This document shows, one piece after another, positions 13,228 to 21,641 of a stretch of 34,328 nt of DNA. How positions within the stretch are numbered: position 1 is the first letter of the stretch; each line of letters opens with the position of its first letter. The notes below the pieces were generated by a model. That model saw nothing but the letters and a program-made list of their open reading frames with translations. It did no database searches and was not told where the DNA came from. The stretch comes from Clostridia bacterium (GTDB lineage Bacteria; Bacillota; Clostridia; Oscillospirales; Acutalibacteraceae), in contig JAFSDK010000009.1 of the NCBI GenBank assembly GCA_017436255.1, positions 1 through 34,328 of the forward strand, given 5' to 3'. Both the position numbers and the translations under genes were made by a program.

Positions 13228-14589
13228 ATGTCGAAAAGCACGGTTGCCGCTATAGCAACGCCGCTTGGCAACGGCGGTATAGGTGTAATACGTTTGTCGG
13301 GCGATGACGCTATAACTATAGCCGATAAAATTTTTAAATCGCGCTCGGGCAAACTGCTTGCCGATTTACCCGGTTATTCTGCACTTTTCGGCAACTCGGT
13401 TATCGGGGAAGAAATAATCGACCAAACCGTAGCAACGGTTTTTCGCGCCCCTAAAAGTTATACCGGTGAAAACGTTGTTGAACTTTCAGTTCACGGCGGC
13501 ACACTTATACTTAAAAAGATATTACGTGCATTATTTGATAACGGCGCAACACCTGCAATTCAAGGTGAATTTAGCAAACGCGCATTTATGAACGGCAAGT
13601 TGGATTTGACACAAGCAGAAAGTATAATGGGCCTTATCTCAGCGCATAGTGAAAGCCAACTAAAAATGGCAAGCGGATCTTTGCAAGGCCGTGTTAGTCA
13701 AAAAATTGAGAATATAAGTGGTGCGCTCGTAAATCTTGGCGCACATATTGCTGTTTTTTCAGACTACCCCGACGAAGAACTCCCCGAACTGCAACCCAAA
13801 AATTTTGAGCGTAAGATGCACGACATCATAAACGAACTTGAAAACATCTTATCAACCTACGATGCGGGGCGAATTTTGCGAGAAGGCATTACAACCGCTA
13901 TTGTAGGCAAACCAAACGTGGGTAAATCTACACTTATGAATATGTTAAGCGGTACCGACCGCTCGATTGTAACGTCGGTTGCGGGCACCACACGTGATGT
14001 TATTGAAGAGACCGTAACGGTTGGCGAGATAACGCTTCGCCTTGCCGACACCGCAGGTATACACTCAACCGATGATACGGTTGAAAAATTGGGCGTTGAT
14101 TTGGCAAAAAAACGAATTGACACATCCGAACTTATTTTAGCGGTGTTCGATTCAAGTTCTGCGCTTGATAGTGATGATTTATCACTTATAGATGATATTA
14201 AGGATAAAAAAGCGGTGATTGTCGTTAATAAAAGCGACCTTGGCAGCCGGATAGACCTTACTCTTTTTAAAGATTTGCCCTTGGTTAATATTTCGGCAAA
14301 AACGGGCGAAGGATACGATGCTTTATCCGATGCCATTACCAAAATAACCGCCGTGGCAAATCTTAATCCCGATGCCGCCGTTCTTTCAAGTGAACGTCAA
14401 CGTGCTTGTGCGGCACGAGCACTCGATAGCGTGCGTTTTGCACTATCAACAATGAATAGCGGCATGAGTATTGACGCCGTAGGCGTTTGCCTTGACGATG
14501 CCGTTGCGGCTTTGCTTGAACTTACGGGCAAGCGCGTTACAAACGAAGTAGCTGATGAAGTGTTCCGACATTTTTGTGTTGGTAAATAG
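13228..14589 (+). CDS. mnmE: tRNA uridine-5-carboxymethylaminomethyl(34) synthesis GTPase MnmE
   Basis: 453 residues, the normal length. With MnmG it modifies U34 in the wobble position of tRNAs. The N-terminal folate-binding domain starts AAIATPLGNGGIGVIRLSG and contains SYTGENVVELSVHGG. The inserted G domain has the P-loop GKPNVGKSTL (about 229-238), the switch TTRD, DTAG and the base-recognition motif NKSD. The C-terminus ends FCVGK, the conserved CxGK Cys. It is the first gene of mnmE-mnmG-rsmG, followed after 11 bases by the preferred mnmG start. Confidence 0.98.
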   Translation: MSKSTVAAIATPLGNGGIGVIRLSGDDAITIADKIFKSRSGKLLADLPGYSALFGNSVIGEEIIDQTVATVFRAPKSYTGENVVELSVHGGTLILKKILRALFDNGATPAIQGEFSKRAFMNGKLDLTQAESIMGLISAHSESQLKMASGSLQGRVSQKIENISGALVNLGAHIAVFSDYPDEELPELQPKNFERKMHDIINELENILSTYDAGRILREGITTAIVGKPNVGKSTLMNMLSGTDRSIVTSVAGTTRDVIEETVTVGEITLRLADTAGIHSTDDTVEKLGVDLAKKRIDTSELILAVFDSSSALDSDDLSLIDDIKDKKAVIVVNKSDLGSRIDLTLFKDLPLVNISAKTGEGYDALSDAITKITAVANLNPDAAVLSSERQRACAARALDSVRFALSTMNSGMSIDAVGVCLDDAVAALLELTGKRVTNEVADEVFRHFCVGK

Positions 14590-14600
14590 AGGTGTGTTTT

Positions 14601-16484
14601 TTGAACTATTTTGCAGATAATTATGACGTTGCGGTAATTGGCGCAGGTCACGCAGGCATTGAAGCGGCGCTTGTATCCGCTAAACTCGGATGTAAAACCG
14701 TAATGTTTACCGTTAGCGCCGACTGGATAGGCAATATGCCATGCAATCCGTCTATTGGCGGTACCGCAAAAGGTCACTTGGTACGTGAACTTGACGCATT
14801 GGGCGGCGAAATGGGTAAAGCTGCCGATGCGACAACCCTACAAAGCCGAATGTTAAACCGAGGCAAAGGACCTGCGGTTCATTCTTTGCGCGCACAGATT
14901 GACCGCCGCGCATACTCGGGGTATATGAAGCACGCTGTTGAACTTCAAACAGGTCTCGACGTAAAACAGGCAGAGGTTACTGATATTGAAAAGGACAGCG
15001 ATGTTTGGCGCGTAATTACTCGTCTTGGTGCCGTATACAACTGTAAGGCAGTAATTTTAGCAACAGGCACCTTTTTGGGTGGTAGAATTTTCGTTGGCGA
15101 AGTAAACTATTCGTCAGGACCCGACGGACAGTTCCCTGCCAATATGCTATCCGAATCGCTTAAAAAGTTAGGTGTACCGCTTCGTCGATTTAAAACAGGA
15201 ACGCCCGCCAGAGTTTCGCGCGACAGTATAAATTTTGATTTGACCGAAGAACAACCGGGGGATGAAAAGACCGTTCCTTTCAGTTTTTCTACCAAGGAAA
15301 ACCCGAAGAATACAGTTATGTGTCACATCGCATACACCAATGATGAAACCAAGGCAATTATACTTAAAAACCTACACCGCTCGCCGCTATATGCGGGCGA
15401 AATAGAGGGCGTTGGACCACGTTATTGCCCCAGTATTGAGGATAAGGTTGTGCGCTTTGCCGATAAAGAGCGTCACCAACTGTTTATTGAGCCGTGCGGC
15501 GCAGATACCGAAGAAATGTATCTTCAAGGTATGTCGTCTTCACTTCCCGAAGAGGTGCAGATACAGTTTTATCGCACAATAAAGGGTCTTGAAAACGTTA
15601 AAATGATTCGTAATGCCTACGCTATTGAATACGATTGTATAGACCCCATAAATCTGCAACCTACATTGGAATTAAAGGAATTTGCAGGAATTTATGGTGC
15701 AGGTCAATTTAACGGCTCGTCAGGATATGAGGAAGCCGCCGTTCAAGGTTTTATGGCAGGTGTAAATGCGGCGCATAAAATTTTAGGTAAAGAACCGCTT
15801 GTGTTATCACGCGCTTCTTCCTACATAGGCACCCTTATTGACGACCTTGTGACCAAGGGTTGCTCCGACCCTTATCGTATGATGACTTCACGAAGTGAAT
15901 ATCGTCTACTTTTACGTCAGGATAATGCCGATGAAAGACTTATGCCAATAGGCCGTAAACTTGGTCTTGTTAACGATGACACCTGGCAGGACTACTGCAA
16001 CAACATAGAACTTAAAGAAAAAGAGATTGCGCGACTTCGTGCAACAACGTTGCCGCCAAGCGAGCAACTAAACGCCCTACTTGTTGAGCGTGGCACCGCA
16101 CCGCTCAGTACAGGTTGTAAACTTGACGACCTGCTACGCCGTCCGCAACTTGATTATACATGTTTAGCACCATTTGATAAGGCGCGTCCCGAACTCCCCG
16201 ATAACGTTGCCGAAAAGGTTGAAATTGAAATTAAGTATGACGGATATATCCGCCGTCAACAGTCACAGGTTGACGAAATGTTACGCCTTGAAAAACAACG
16301 CATACCGGACGACATAAATTACGATGACGTCTATGGTCTGCGACTTGAGGCTAAAGAAAAACTTAACCGTGTACGTCCGACCAACATAGGTCAAGCATCG
16401 CGCATTTCGGGCGTTAGCCCTGCCGACGTTTCGGTACTTGTGATTCATCTTGAAAAGAAACGACAGGAGAATAAAAATGATTAA
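14601..16484 (+). CDS. mnmG: tRNA uridine-5-carboxymethylaminomethyl(34) synthesis enzyme MnmG
   Basis: 627 residues from the TTG start chosen here. The FAD-binding N-terminus is YDVAVIGAGHAGIEAALVS. The family blocks GNMPCNPSIGGTAKGHLVRE, ATGTFLGGRIFVGE and LFIEPCGADTEEMYLQGMSSS are all present. The C-terminal MnmE/tRNA-binding region ends RISGVSPADVSVLVIHLEK. The TTG at 14601 has GAGGTG placed 6 bases upstream. A GTG at 14592 in frame would lie inside that ribosome site, so it is less likely. The gene overlaps rsmG by 8 bases, giving tight coupling. Confidence 0.97.
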   Translation: MNYFADNYDVAVIGAGHAGIEAALVSAKLGCKTVMFTVSADWIGNMPCNPSIGGTAKGHLVRELDALGGEMGKAADATTLQSRMLNRGKGPAVHSLRAQIDRRAYSGYMKHAVELQTGLDVKQAEVTDIEKDSDVWRVITRLGAVYNCKAVILATGTFLGGRIFVGEVNYSSGPDGQFPANMLSESLKKLGVPLRRFKTGTPARVSRDSINFDLTEEQPGDEKTVPFSFSTKENPKNTVMCHIAYTNDETKAIILKNLHRSPLYAGEIEGVGPRYCPSIEDKVVRFADKERHQLFIEPCGADTEEMYLQGMSSSLPEEVQIQFYRTIKGLENVKMIRNAYAIEYDCIDPINLQPTLELKEFAGIYGAGQFNGSSGYEEAAVQGFMAGVNAAHKILGKEPLVLSRASSYIGTLIDDLVTKGCSDPYRMMTSRSEYRLLLRQDNADERLMPIGRKLGLVNDDTWQDYCNNIELKEKEIARLRATTLPPSEQLNALLVERGTAPLSTGCKLDDLLRRPQLDYTCLAPFDKARPELPDNVAEKVEIEIKYDGYIRRQQSQVDEMLRLEKQRIPDDINYDDVYGLRLEAKEKLNRVRPTNIGQASRISGVSPADVSVLVIHLEKKRQENKND

Positions 16485-17193
16485 CTTTCCTATCGAAAAA
16501 ATTGTTCCGCTTTGCAAAAACTTCGGCATAGAGATTACCGAGCAACAAAAAGAGTGCTTAAACCTTTACGCCAATCTTTTAATTGAGTGGAACGAAAAAA
16601 TAAATCTTACGGCAATAACCGAGCCCGACGAAGTAGTTATAAAACATTTTTATGACTGCATACTGTTTTTTAAGGCAATAGACGTGCCTACAGGCGCTAA
16701 AATAATTGACGTGGGTACGGGTGCAGGTTTTCCCGGTATGGTGCTTAAAATTATGCGCCCCGACATCCAACTTACCTTGCTTGACGGACTAAATAAGCGC
16801 CTTATATTTTTAAACGAAGTGTTGTCAGCTTTAGGACTTGAAGCAAAGACAGTACATATGCGCGCCGAAGACGGCGGTAAAAGCGCCGAACATCGCGAAC
16901 AATATGATATTGCTTGTGCCAGAGCCGTAGCCCGTCTTAACGTGCTTAGTGAATACTGCCTACCCTACGTTAAAAAAGGCGGCTTTTTTGTGGCTATGAA
17001 GGGCCCGACAGCTAGTGATGAAATGACCGATGCAAAAAAAGCAATATCCATACTTGGCGGGGATATAAGCAAAATTATATGTGAAACGCTGCCCGAAAAT
17101 GAGCAAAGAAGTTTTATAATTACAAAAAAGATATCGCAAACTCCGCCAAAATATCCAAGAAATTCTGCAAAAATATCAAAACAGCCGCTTTAA
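16477..17193 (+). CDS. rsmG: 16S rRNA (guanine(527)-N7)-methyltransferase RsmG
   Basis: 238 residues from ATG 16477, the start preferred because AGGAG lies about 7 bases upstream; an in-frame ATG 9 codons earlier lacks this. It methylates G527 of 16S rRNA using SAM. The N-terminal region LYANLLIEWNEKINLTAI is typical, as are the SAM-binding IIDVGTGAGFPGMVLKI (about 70-86), LLDGLNKRLIFLNEV and ARAVARLNVLSEYCLPYVK. It is the last gene of the mnmE operon. The operon terminator overlaps its stop codon. Confidence 0.96.
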   Translation: MINFPIEKIVPLCKNFGIEITEQQKECLNLYANLLIEWNEKINLTAITEPDEVVIKHFYDCILFFKAIDVPTGAKIIDVGTGAGFPGMVLKIMRPDIQLTLLDGLNKRLIFLNEVLSALGLEAKTVHMRAEDGGKSAEHREQYDIACARAVARLNVLSEYCLPYVKKGGFFVAMKGPTASDEMTDAKKAISILGGDISKIICETLPENEQRSFIITKKISQTPPKYPRNSAKISKQPL

Positions 17194-17205
17194 TGCGGCT
17201 GTTTT
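17178..17205 (+). terminator. Terminator of the mnmE-mnmG-rsmG operon
   Basis: AAAACAGCCGC (17178-17188) pairs with GCGGCTGTTTT (17195-17205) around TTTAAT, followed by a T-rich tail. The left arm and loop include the last rsmG codons and stop, so the terminator is embedded in the gene end. Confidence 0.88.
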
Positions 17206-17241
17206 TGTTTTTTAGTGCGGCTTTTTGTCGACGTCTTTTGC

Positions 17242-17271
17242 TTGCAAAAAATATAAACGGCGCTATATAAT
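17242..17271 (+). promoter_or_regulatory. Promoter of the noc-like gene
   Basis: TTGCAA (17242-17247), 18 bases, TATAAT (17266-17271). It gives the ParB-family gene its own transcript downstream of the rsmG terminator. Confidence 0.65.
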
Positions 17272-17294
17272 TAAGTCACGGCAGGTGAATTAAG

Positions 17295-18137
17295 TTGACA
17301 AAATTTCTTTCAAAAGATAGTATACGATTTACCCTTGTTAAACCGTGTGATATAGAACCTGACGCGAATCAACCGCGCAAATATTTTGATGATTACGAGT
17401 TGTCACTACTCACTGACAGTATAAAGCAAAACGGTATTATACAACCGCTTAGCATACGTCCGAATGGTGACGGAAAATATATACTTATTGCGGGTGAGAG
17501 ACGGCTTCGTGCCGCTATTAGTTTAGGGCTTAAAAAAGTGCCTTGCATAATACACCGCACCGACGAATTGACCGCCGCCTACTATTCCATAATAGAGAAT
17601 CTACAGCGAAGCGACCTTACTGTTTTTGAAGAAGCCGAAGGTATAAACCGACTGATTAAAGAATACGGTATGCCTTATTCCGAAGTAGCCGAGCAGTTAG
17701 GTATTGCACAGTCAACCCTTTCAAATAAACTTCGCATTTTACGTCTTGAAGCACCCCTTCGCGAGAGAATTGTTTCAGCTCGCCTTTCAGAACGACATGC
17801 CCGCGCACTGCTTCGTCTACCAAAGGAAAAACAAAGTGATGCGCTTGATAAAATAATCGCCGAAGCATTCACAATACGCGAATGCGAAAAGTATATTGAT
17901 TCTTTGCTTAGTGAAAACAAAAAAGAAGAACAACCAATAAAACTTAAAAGTTCTATTGGTGACATACGAATTTTTTCAAACAGTCTGTCACGCCTTGTAG
18001 ATACAATGATTTCTTGTGGCATAAATGCCAAACAAGAAAAAATTGATGGCAAAGATTATATTGAGTACCGTGTAAAGATACGGAAAACCCCGTCGAGCGA
18101 AGAAATTAAAACACCGGTACAACTGACCATTTGCTAA
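17295..18137 (+). CDS. noc: ParB-family nucleoid occlusion-like protein (Noc)
   Basis: 280 residues. The ParB N-terminal CTP-binding domain shows DIEPDANQPRKYFDDYELS, NGIIQPLSIRP, the GERRLRAA motif and IIENLQRSDLTVFEEAEG. The HTH domain is YSEVAEQLGIAQSTLSNKLRILRL, with SERHARALLRL after it. The dimerisation domain is at the C-terminus. The TTG start has AGGTGA 6 bases upstream. The position directly after rsmG is that of noc in Bacillus, where Noc binds DNA sites and blocks division over the nucleoid. The N-terminus MTKFLSKDSIRF lacks an obvious strongly amphipathic membrane helix of the Bacillus type. soj and spo0J do not follow; so it could instead be a stand-alone ParB. ParB family is certain, Noc identity likely. 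Confidence 0.88.
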   Translation: MTKFLSKDSIRFTLVKPCDIEPDANQPRKYFDDYELSLLTDSIKQNGIIQPLSIRPNGDGKYILIAGERRLRAAISLGLKKVPCIIHRTDELTAAYYSIIENLQRSDLTVFEEAEGINRLIKEYGMPYSEVAEQLGIAQSTLSNKLRILRLEAPLRERIVSARLSERHARALLRLPKEKQSDALDKIIAEAFTIRECEKYIDSLLSENKKEEQPIKLKSSIGDIRIFSNSLSRLVDTMISCGINAKQEKIDGKDYIEYRVKIRKTPSSEEIKTPVQLTIC

Positions 18138-18182
18138 TGGTCGACATTACTTTTCCTTCCCCTATTCATCCCCATATCCCCA

Positions 18183-18226
18183 AAACCGAAGCAACCGCCG
18201 TGTTTTATCGGCGGTTGCTTTGGTTT
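18183..18226. terminator. Bidirectional terminator between noc and the membrane protein gene
   Basis: 18-base arms (18183-18200 and 18209-18226, one mismatch) with an 8-base loop and T-rich flanks on both strands. The right arm touches the stop codon of the convergent gene ending at 18225. Confidence 0.88.
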
Positions 18227-19043
18227 ATTTTTCTGTTTCTTTTTTATACTTTTCGGTAAGGTTTTCTTCCTTAAAACAGGTGTATACGTAAACACCAATA
18301 AAAATCATCATGGCAAAACCGGTTATAAAGGTAACGTTGCTTGTATGTGCAAGGTATTTATTACCCGTAACATAAAGCAACATCTGAGGTATTGAATAGG
18401 TTGCACAAAGCATAAATGCCAAGCACGAAAAACCTAAAAATGAATTGTTGGTTTTGCGTGGTGTAACTCCGTTTTGTAATTTTGCAAACTGTAATGCAAA
18501 AATAAGTATACCACAAAGCGATGCCAACTCAAAAATGTTTTCGGTAACTGATGCCAAAGATGAATAGTTGGAAAAGATTATTATTAATTTTGCCGTCCAA
18601 AAAAGCACCAACACCGCATCAAGTATAGGTGGTATTTTTATTTCTACAAAAGCACTTGTGCAATGAAGTATTAAAACAATGGTTGCGGCTATACCTAAAG
18701 CGAAATGCATAGCAACCTGCCAGTGCGGAATGTTTATTGAAATCTCGGTGAAGAAAAGTTCATACAACACCGCAATCGCCAATATCGCGCAGGTTGTACC
18801 CCAAAGCTTTGTCGGTGCAGGCGCACCACGCGGCACCTTCGGACAAATAAATCCGTAGATAGTAGCCGCCAAAATTATACCAAACATAAATATCAGCATA
18901 ACCGTAGCTATAAGGGTGTATCCCTCGTAAAAGAAACCACTGCCGGGCTCTACCATAAGTAAATTTTGTACGGCACGCATAAGTATTATACCGAGTGTTC
19001 CTAGCATTGTAAGCACGTAAACCGTTGTTTTATTGATTGTCAT
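18225..19043 (-). CDS. Seven-helix membrane protein of unknown function
   Basis: 272 residues, not recognised. Hydropathy by eye suggests seven membrane helices at about 7-27, 42-66, 82-98, 109-128, 140-157, 168-185 and 200-255 (the last region probably holds two). Short loops are of mixed charge and the C-terminus is cytoplasmic and Lys/Glu-rich (KEENLTEKYKKETEK). No catalytic motif or conserved His/Cys pattern stood out. It is divergent from spoIID (80-bp gap) and convergent with noc. The ribosome site is poor (AGAGATGATGG). Placement beside a sporulation-type gene is the only functional hint. Confidence 0.75.
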   Translation of the reverse strand: MTINKTTVYVLTMLGTLGIILMRAVQNLLMVEPGSGFFYEGYTLIATVMLIFMFGIILAATIYGFICPKVPRGAPAPTKLWGTTCAILAIAVLYELFFTEISINIPHWQVAMHFALGIAATIVLILHCTSAFVEIKIPPILDAVLVLFWTAKLIIIFSNYSSLASVTENIFELASLCGILIFALQFAKLQNGVTPRKTNNSFLGFSCLAFMLCATYSIPQMLLYVTGNKYLAHTSNVTFITGFAMMIFIGVYVYTCFKEENLTEKYKKETEK

Positions 19044-19123
19044 ACCATCATCTCTTTTAGTCTTTTTATAAATTTTTTAACATATATATAATTATACACA
19101 TATTTGTTAAAGGAATATGAAAA

Positions 19124-20083
19124 ATGAAAAATATATATTTTATAATTGCCGCATTACTTTTCCTCCTAATGTTAACCCTACCGCTATTTTCGCTTGGCTC
19201 TGCCGAGCGCGAAGATACAAAAAAGCCGACATTATCATCTACAACTACCGAAAAGAAGCCAAACACCGTAATTGTGCTTAACACCGAAAACGGAAACACA
19301 CAAGAGATGACCGTTACCGACTATATATTCGGGGTTGTTGCCGCCGAAATGCCGATGTCCTACGAAGACGAAGCAATTAAGGCACAAGCCGTTGCAGCGC
19401 ACACATTTTTATTGTACCGTAAGGCAGAAAATGCGGACAAGAATTACGATATTACGTCGGATTTTTCTATCGACCAAGCATTTTTAAGCAAAGACGAGCT
19501 CACTAAAAAGTGGGGCGAAAAAACCGAAGAACACACAAGACGTCTAAGCGACATTTTAAACGAGGTCGACGGAATGTATATTTCTTACGAATCAAAGCCC
19601 ATTTTGGCGGTTTACCACGCCATATCATCAGGCAAAACAGAAAGTTGTAAAAACGTGTGGGGAAAGTCGCTTAATTATCTTACATCGGTTGAAAGCATTG
19701 GTGACATTTTATCTGCCGATTATTTAAGCACCGTAAAGATAAGTGCCGATGATTTCAAAAAGGCGTTTAAAAATAAATGCACACTGCCTTCAAAAAGCGA
19801 AAAGTATATTGAAAAAATCTCACGCTCTAAAAGTGGCACCGTAACAAGTATTGTAATCGGTGGCAAAACCTTTAAAGGTAGTGACGTGCGTGCCGCCTTC
19901 TCTTTGCGCTCTTCAAATTTTGACGTAGAATTACAAGAAAATAATTTTGTATTTACCGTGCGCGGTTACGGCCACGGTGTAGGAATGAGTCAATATGGCG
20001 CAAACTATATGGCACAACAAGGTAATACCTTTAGCGAAATACTTTGTTGGTATTACAAAGGTTGCGAAATAAGAAAATTTTAA
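19124..20083 (+). CDS. spoIID: SpoIID/LytB-domain protein (stage II sporulation protein D-like)
   Basis: 319 residues. One N-terminal membrane anchor (about 4-22) is followed by a linker and the SpoIID domain. TVTDYIFGVVAAEMP holds the catalytic Glu, then AIKAQAVAAHTFLLY, AVYHAISSGKTESCKNVWG, and at the end GYGHGVGMSQYGANYMAQQG with ILCWYYKG. SpoIID is a lytic transglycosylase acting with SpoIIP and SpoIIM on septal peptidoglycan during engulfment. The short length and typical motifs fit SpoIID, but LytB-type paralogues look similar. A TATAAT-like -10 is at 19087-19092, without a clear -35, so a sporulation sigma factor is possible. The stop overlaps the convergent rsmI stop by 4 bases. Confidence 0.88.
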   Translation: MKNIYFIIAALLFLLMLTLPLFSLGSAEREDTKKPTLSSTTTEKKPNTVIVLNTENGNTQEMTVTDYIFGVVAAEMPMSYEDEAIKAQAVAAHTFLLYRKAENADKNYDITSDFSIDQAFLSKDELTKKWGEKTEEHTRRLSDILNEVDGMYISYESKPILAVYHAISSGKTESCKNVWGKSLNYLTSVESIGDILSADYLSTVKISADDFKKAFKNKCTLPSKSEKYIEKISRSKSGTVTSIVIGGKTFKGSDVRAAFSLRSSNFDVELQENNFVFTVRGYGHGVGMSQYGANYMAQQGNTFSEILCWYYKGCEIRKF

Positions 20084-20907
20084 TCTTTTAAAACGGCGGC
20101 ATATATGTCGCCTTTTTTTATACCTGTAAGTTGCGCTATCTCTTTAGCCGCGGCAGAGTGCGGTGTTCCGTTCTCTATTAAATTTTTAGCCATGAGTGTC
20201 GCCTGCTCTAAGGTATACTCTACCTTTTCTCTTGGCGAAGCACCCTCTATTATTAAAACGTACTCTCCTTTAGGTGCGTTTTCCTTAAAATAGGATACCG
20301 CTGCGCTCAAAGTTGTGTTAAGTACCGTTTCGTGTATCTTGGTAAGCTCTTTAACCACTGCAATTTTACGCTCACCCAACGCATTAAACAAATCATTAAG
20401 CGTTGCAAGCAATTTGTGTGGTGCTTCATAAAAAATAAGGGTGCGTTTTTCATCCTTTATTTCATTTAAATGCTCTTTACGGCTAACCTTGTTAACCGAT
20501 AAAAAGCCCTCAAAGCAAAATCTGCCCGACGGCATACCCGATATGCTAAGTGCCGTAACACAGGCACTAGGCCCCGGCACCGACTCAACTCGTACTCCTT
20601 TTTCGTGTGCTTGAGCTACGAGCATTTCTCCCGGGTCGGATATTGCGGGCATACCCGCATCCGAAACAAGTGCGCAATTTTCACCCGATAATATGCGGTT
20701 TATAATCATTTCACCTTTTTCATATTTATTGTGTTCAAAATACGAAATAAGCGGTTTTTTTATTTCAAAATGATTAAGCAATTTTACAGTTACGCGTGTA
20801 TCTTCTGCCGCAATAAAGTCGGCACTTTCTAACACCTCGCGGGCTCTCGGCGACATATCCCCAAGGTTACCTATCGGCGTACCAACAACGTATAATTTTC
20901 CACTCAT
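20080..20907 (-). CDS. rsmI: 16S rRNA (cytidine(1402)-2'-O)-methyltransferase RsmI
   Basis: 275 residues. The tetrapyrrole-methylase fold is clear: KLYVVGTPIGNLGDMSPRA at the N-terminus, SADFIAAEDTRVTVKLLNHF, LVSDAGMPAISDPGEMLV, VPGPSACVTALSISGMPS and FYEAPHKLLATL. It 2'-O-methylates C1402 in the ribosomal decoding centre. The start directly abuts the stop of the upstream methyltransferase gene (1-base overlap). It is the last gene of the cysE-cysS-methyltransferase-rsmI run and ends tail-to-tail with spoIID with no terminator in between. Confidence 0.96.
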   Translation of the reverse strand: MSGKLYVVGTPIGNLGDMSPRAREVLESADFIAAEDTRVTVKLLNHFEIKKPLISYFEHNKYEKGEMIINRILSGENCALVSDAGMPAISDPGEMLVAQAHEKGVRVESVPGPSACVTALSISGMPSGRFCFEGFLSVNKVSRKEHLNEIKDEKRTLIFYEAPHKLLATLNDLFNALGERKIAVVKELTKIHETVLNTTLSAAVSYFKENAPKGEYVLIIEGASPREKVEYTLEQATLMAKNLIENGTPHSAAAKEIAQLTGIKKGDIYAAVLKD

Positions 20908-21641
20908 TACAGATACGCCTCCTTATAACTGCCGTAAATTTCTATCATTTCACTTGAGAGTTGTCCGTTTTCATAGACGTAGAGTGTCGGCGCAATGCGA
21001 AGTCCCGTATTTGCACATTTTTTAGCCTCAACAAGTACAAGCCACGGCTCTTCGCCTACACGCTGACAAACCAGTCTCAGTTTTTTAGGTTCCAGTTTGT
21101 TTTCGCGCATTAAATCCATCATTTCAGCAAGCCTTTCGGGACGATGACACATACAAAGTCTGCCTGAGGTTTGTAAAAGTTTTGATGAAACCCTTATTAT
21201 ATCCTGGAGTGTGCATGCCGTTTCGTGTCTTGCCGCCTTATCGGTATCACTCCTGCTTACAATACCTGCGCCCGGTGCCTTATATGGCGGATTACAGGTA
21301 ATAAGCGTATGCGACCCAAACTCAACCTTACCCTTTAGATCGTTTAAATCACTGTTTATAACGGTAAATTTATCAAGTCCTAGTTCTGTTTTTGTCTGCT
21401 CGGCAAGTGTTGTGGCTTCGCTGCTTATGTCGATGCCTACCGCACTTTGAAGCAGTCCGTCCCTAAGCATTATAAGCGGTATTATGCCGCAACCCGTACC
21501 TAAATCTACGGCGCGGTCTTTACGCGTGGCGGACGCAAAATTACTTAATAAAATTGCATCGGTACCAAAGGTATGATTGTGCGATACATTTACGTAAAAG
21601 TTTTTGCCTAATGGCTCTTTTTTTACTGTATTTTGCTCCAT
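20907..21641 (-). CDS. tRNA1(Val) (adenine(37)-N6)-methyltransferase homologue (YabB/TrmN6 type)
   Basis: 244 residues, Rossmann methyltransferase. The SAM motif is AVDLGTGCGIIPLIML (about 45-60), and the N6-adenine catalytic motif is NPPYKAPG (about 116-123). The N-terminal NVSHNHTFGTDAILLSNFA is characteristic of the YfiC/YabB group. In Bacillus the homologue also sits beside rsmI, supporting the call. The start overlaps cysS by 19 bases. Substrate is inferred from family; other small N6 or rRNA methyltransferases share the fold. Confidence 0.88.
   Translation of the reverse strand: MEQNTVKKEPLGKNFYVNVSHNHTFGTDAILLSNFASATRKDRAVDLGTGCGIIPLIMLRDGLLQSAVGIDISSEATTLAEQTKTELGLDKFTVINSDLNDLKGKVEFGSHTLITCNPPYKAPGAGIVSRSDTDKAARHETACTLQDIIRVSSKLLQTSGRLCMCHRPERLAEMMDLMRENKLEPKKLRLVCQRVGEEPWLVLVEAKKCANTGLRIAPTLYVYENGQLSSEMIEIYGSYKEAYL

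Noticed and set aside
13857-14342. 161-codon minus-strand open frame inside mnmE
   Set aside because: It is the shadow of the mnmE G domain on the other strand, without a ribosome site or recognisable domain.
14592-14600. GTG start for mnmG at 14592
   Set aside because: It falls inside GAGGTG, which is correctly spaced for the TTG at 14601.
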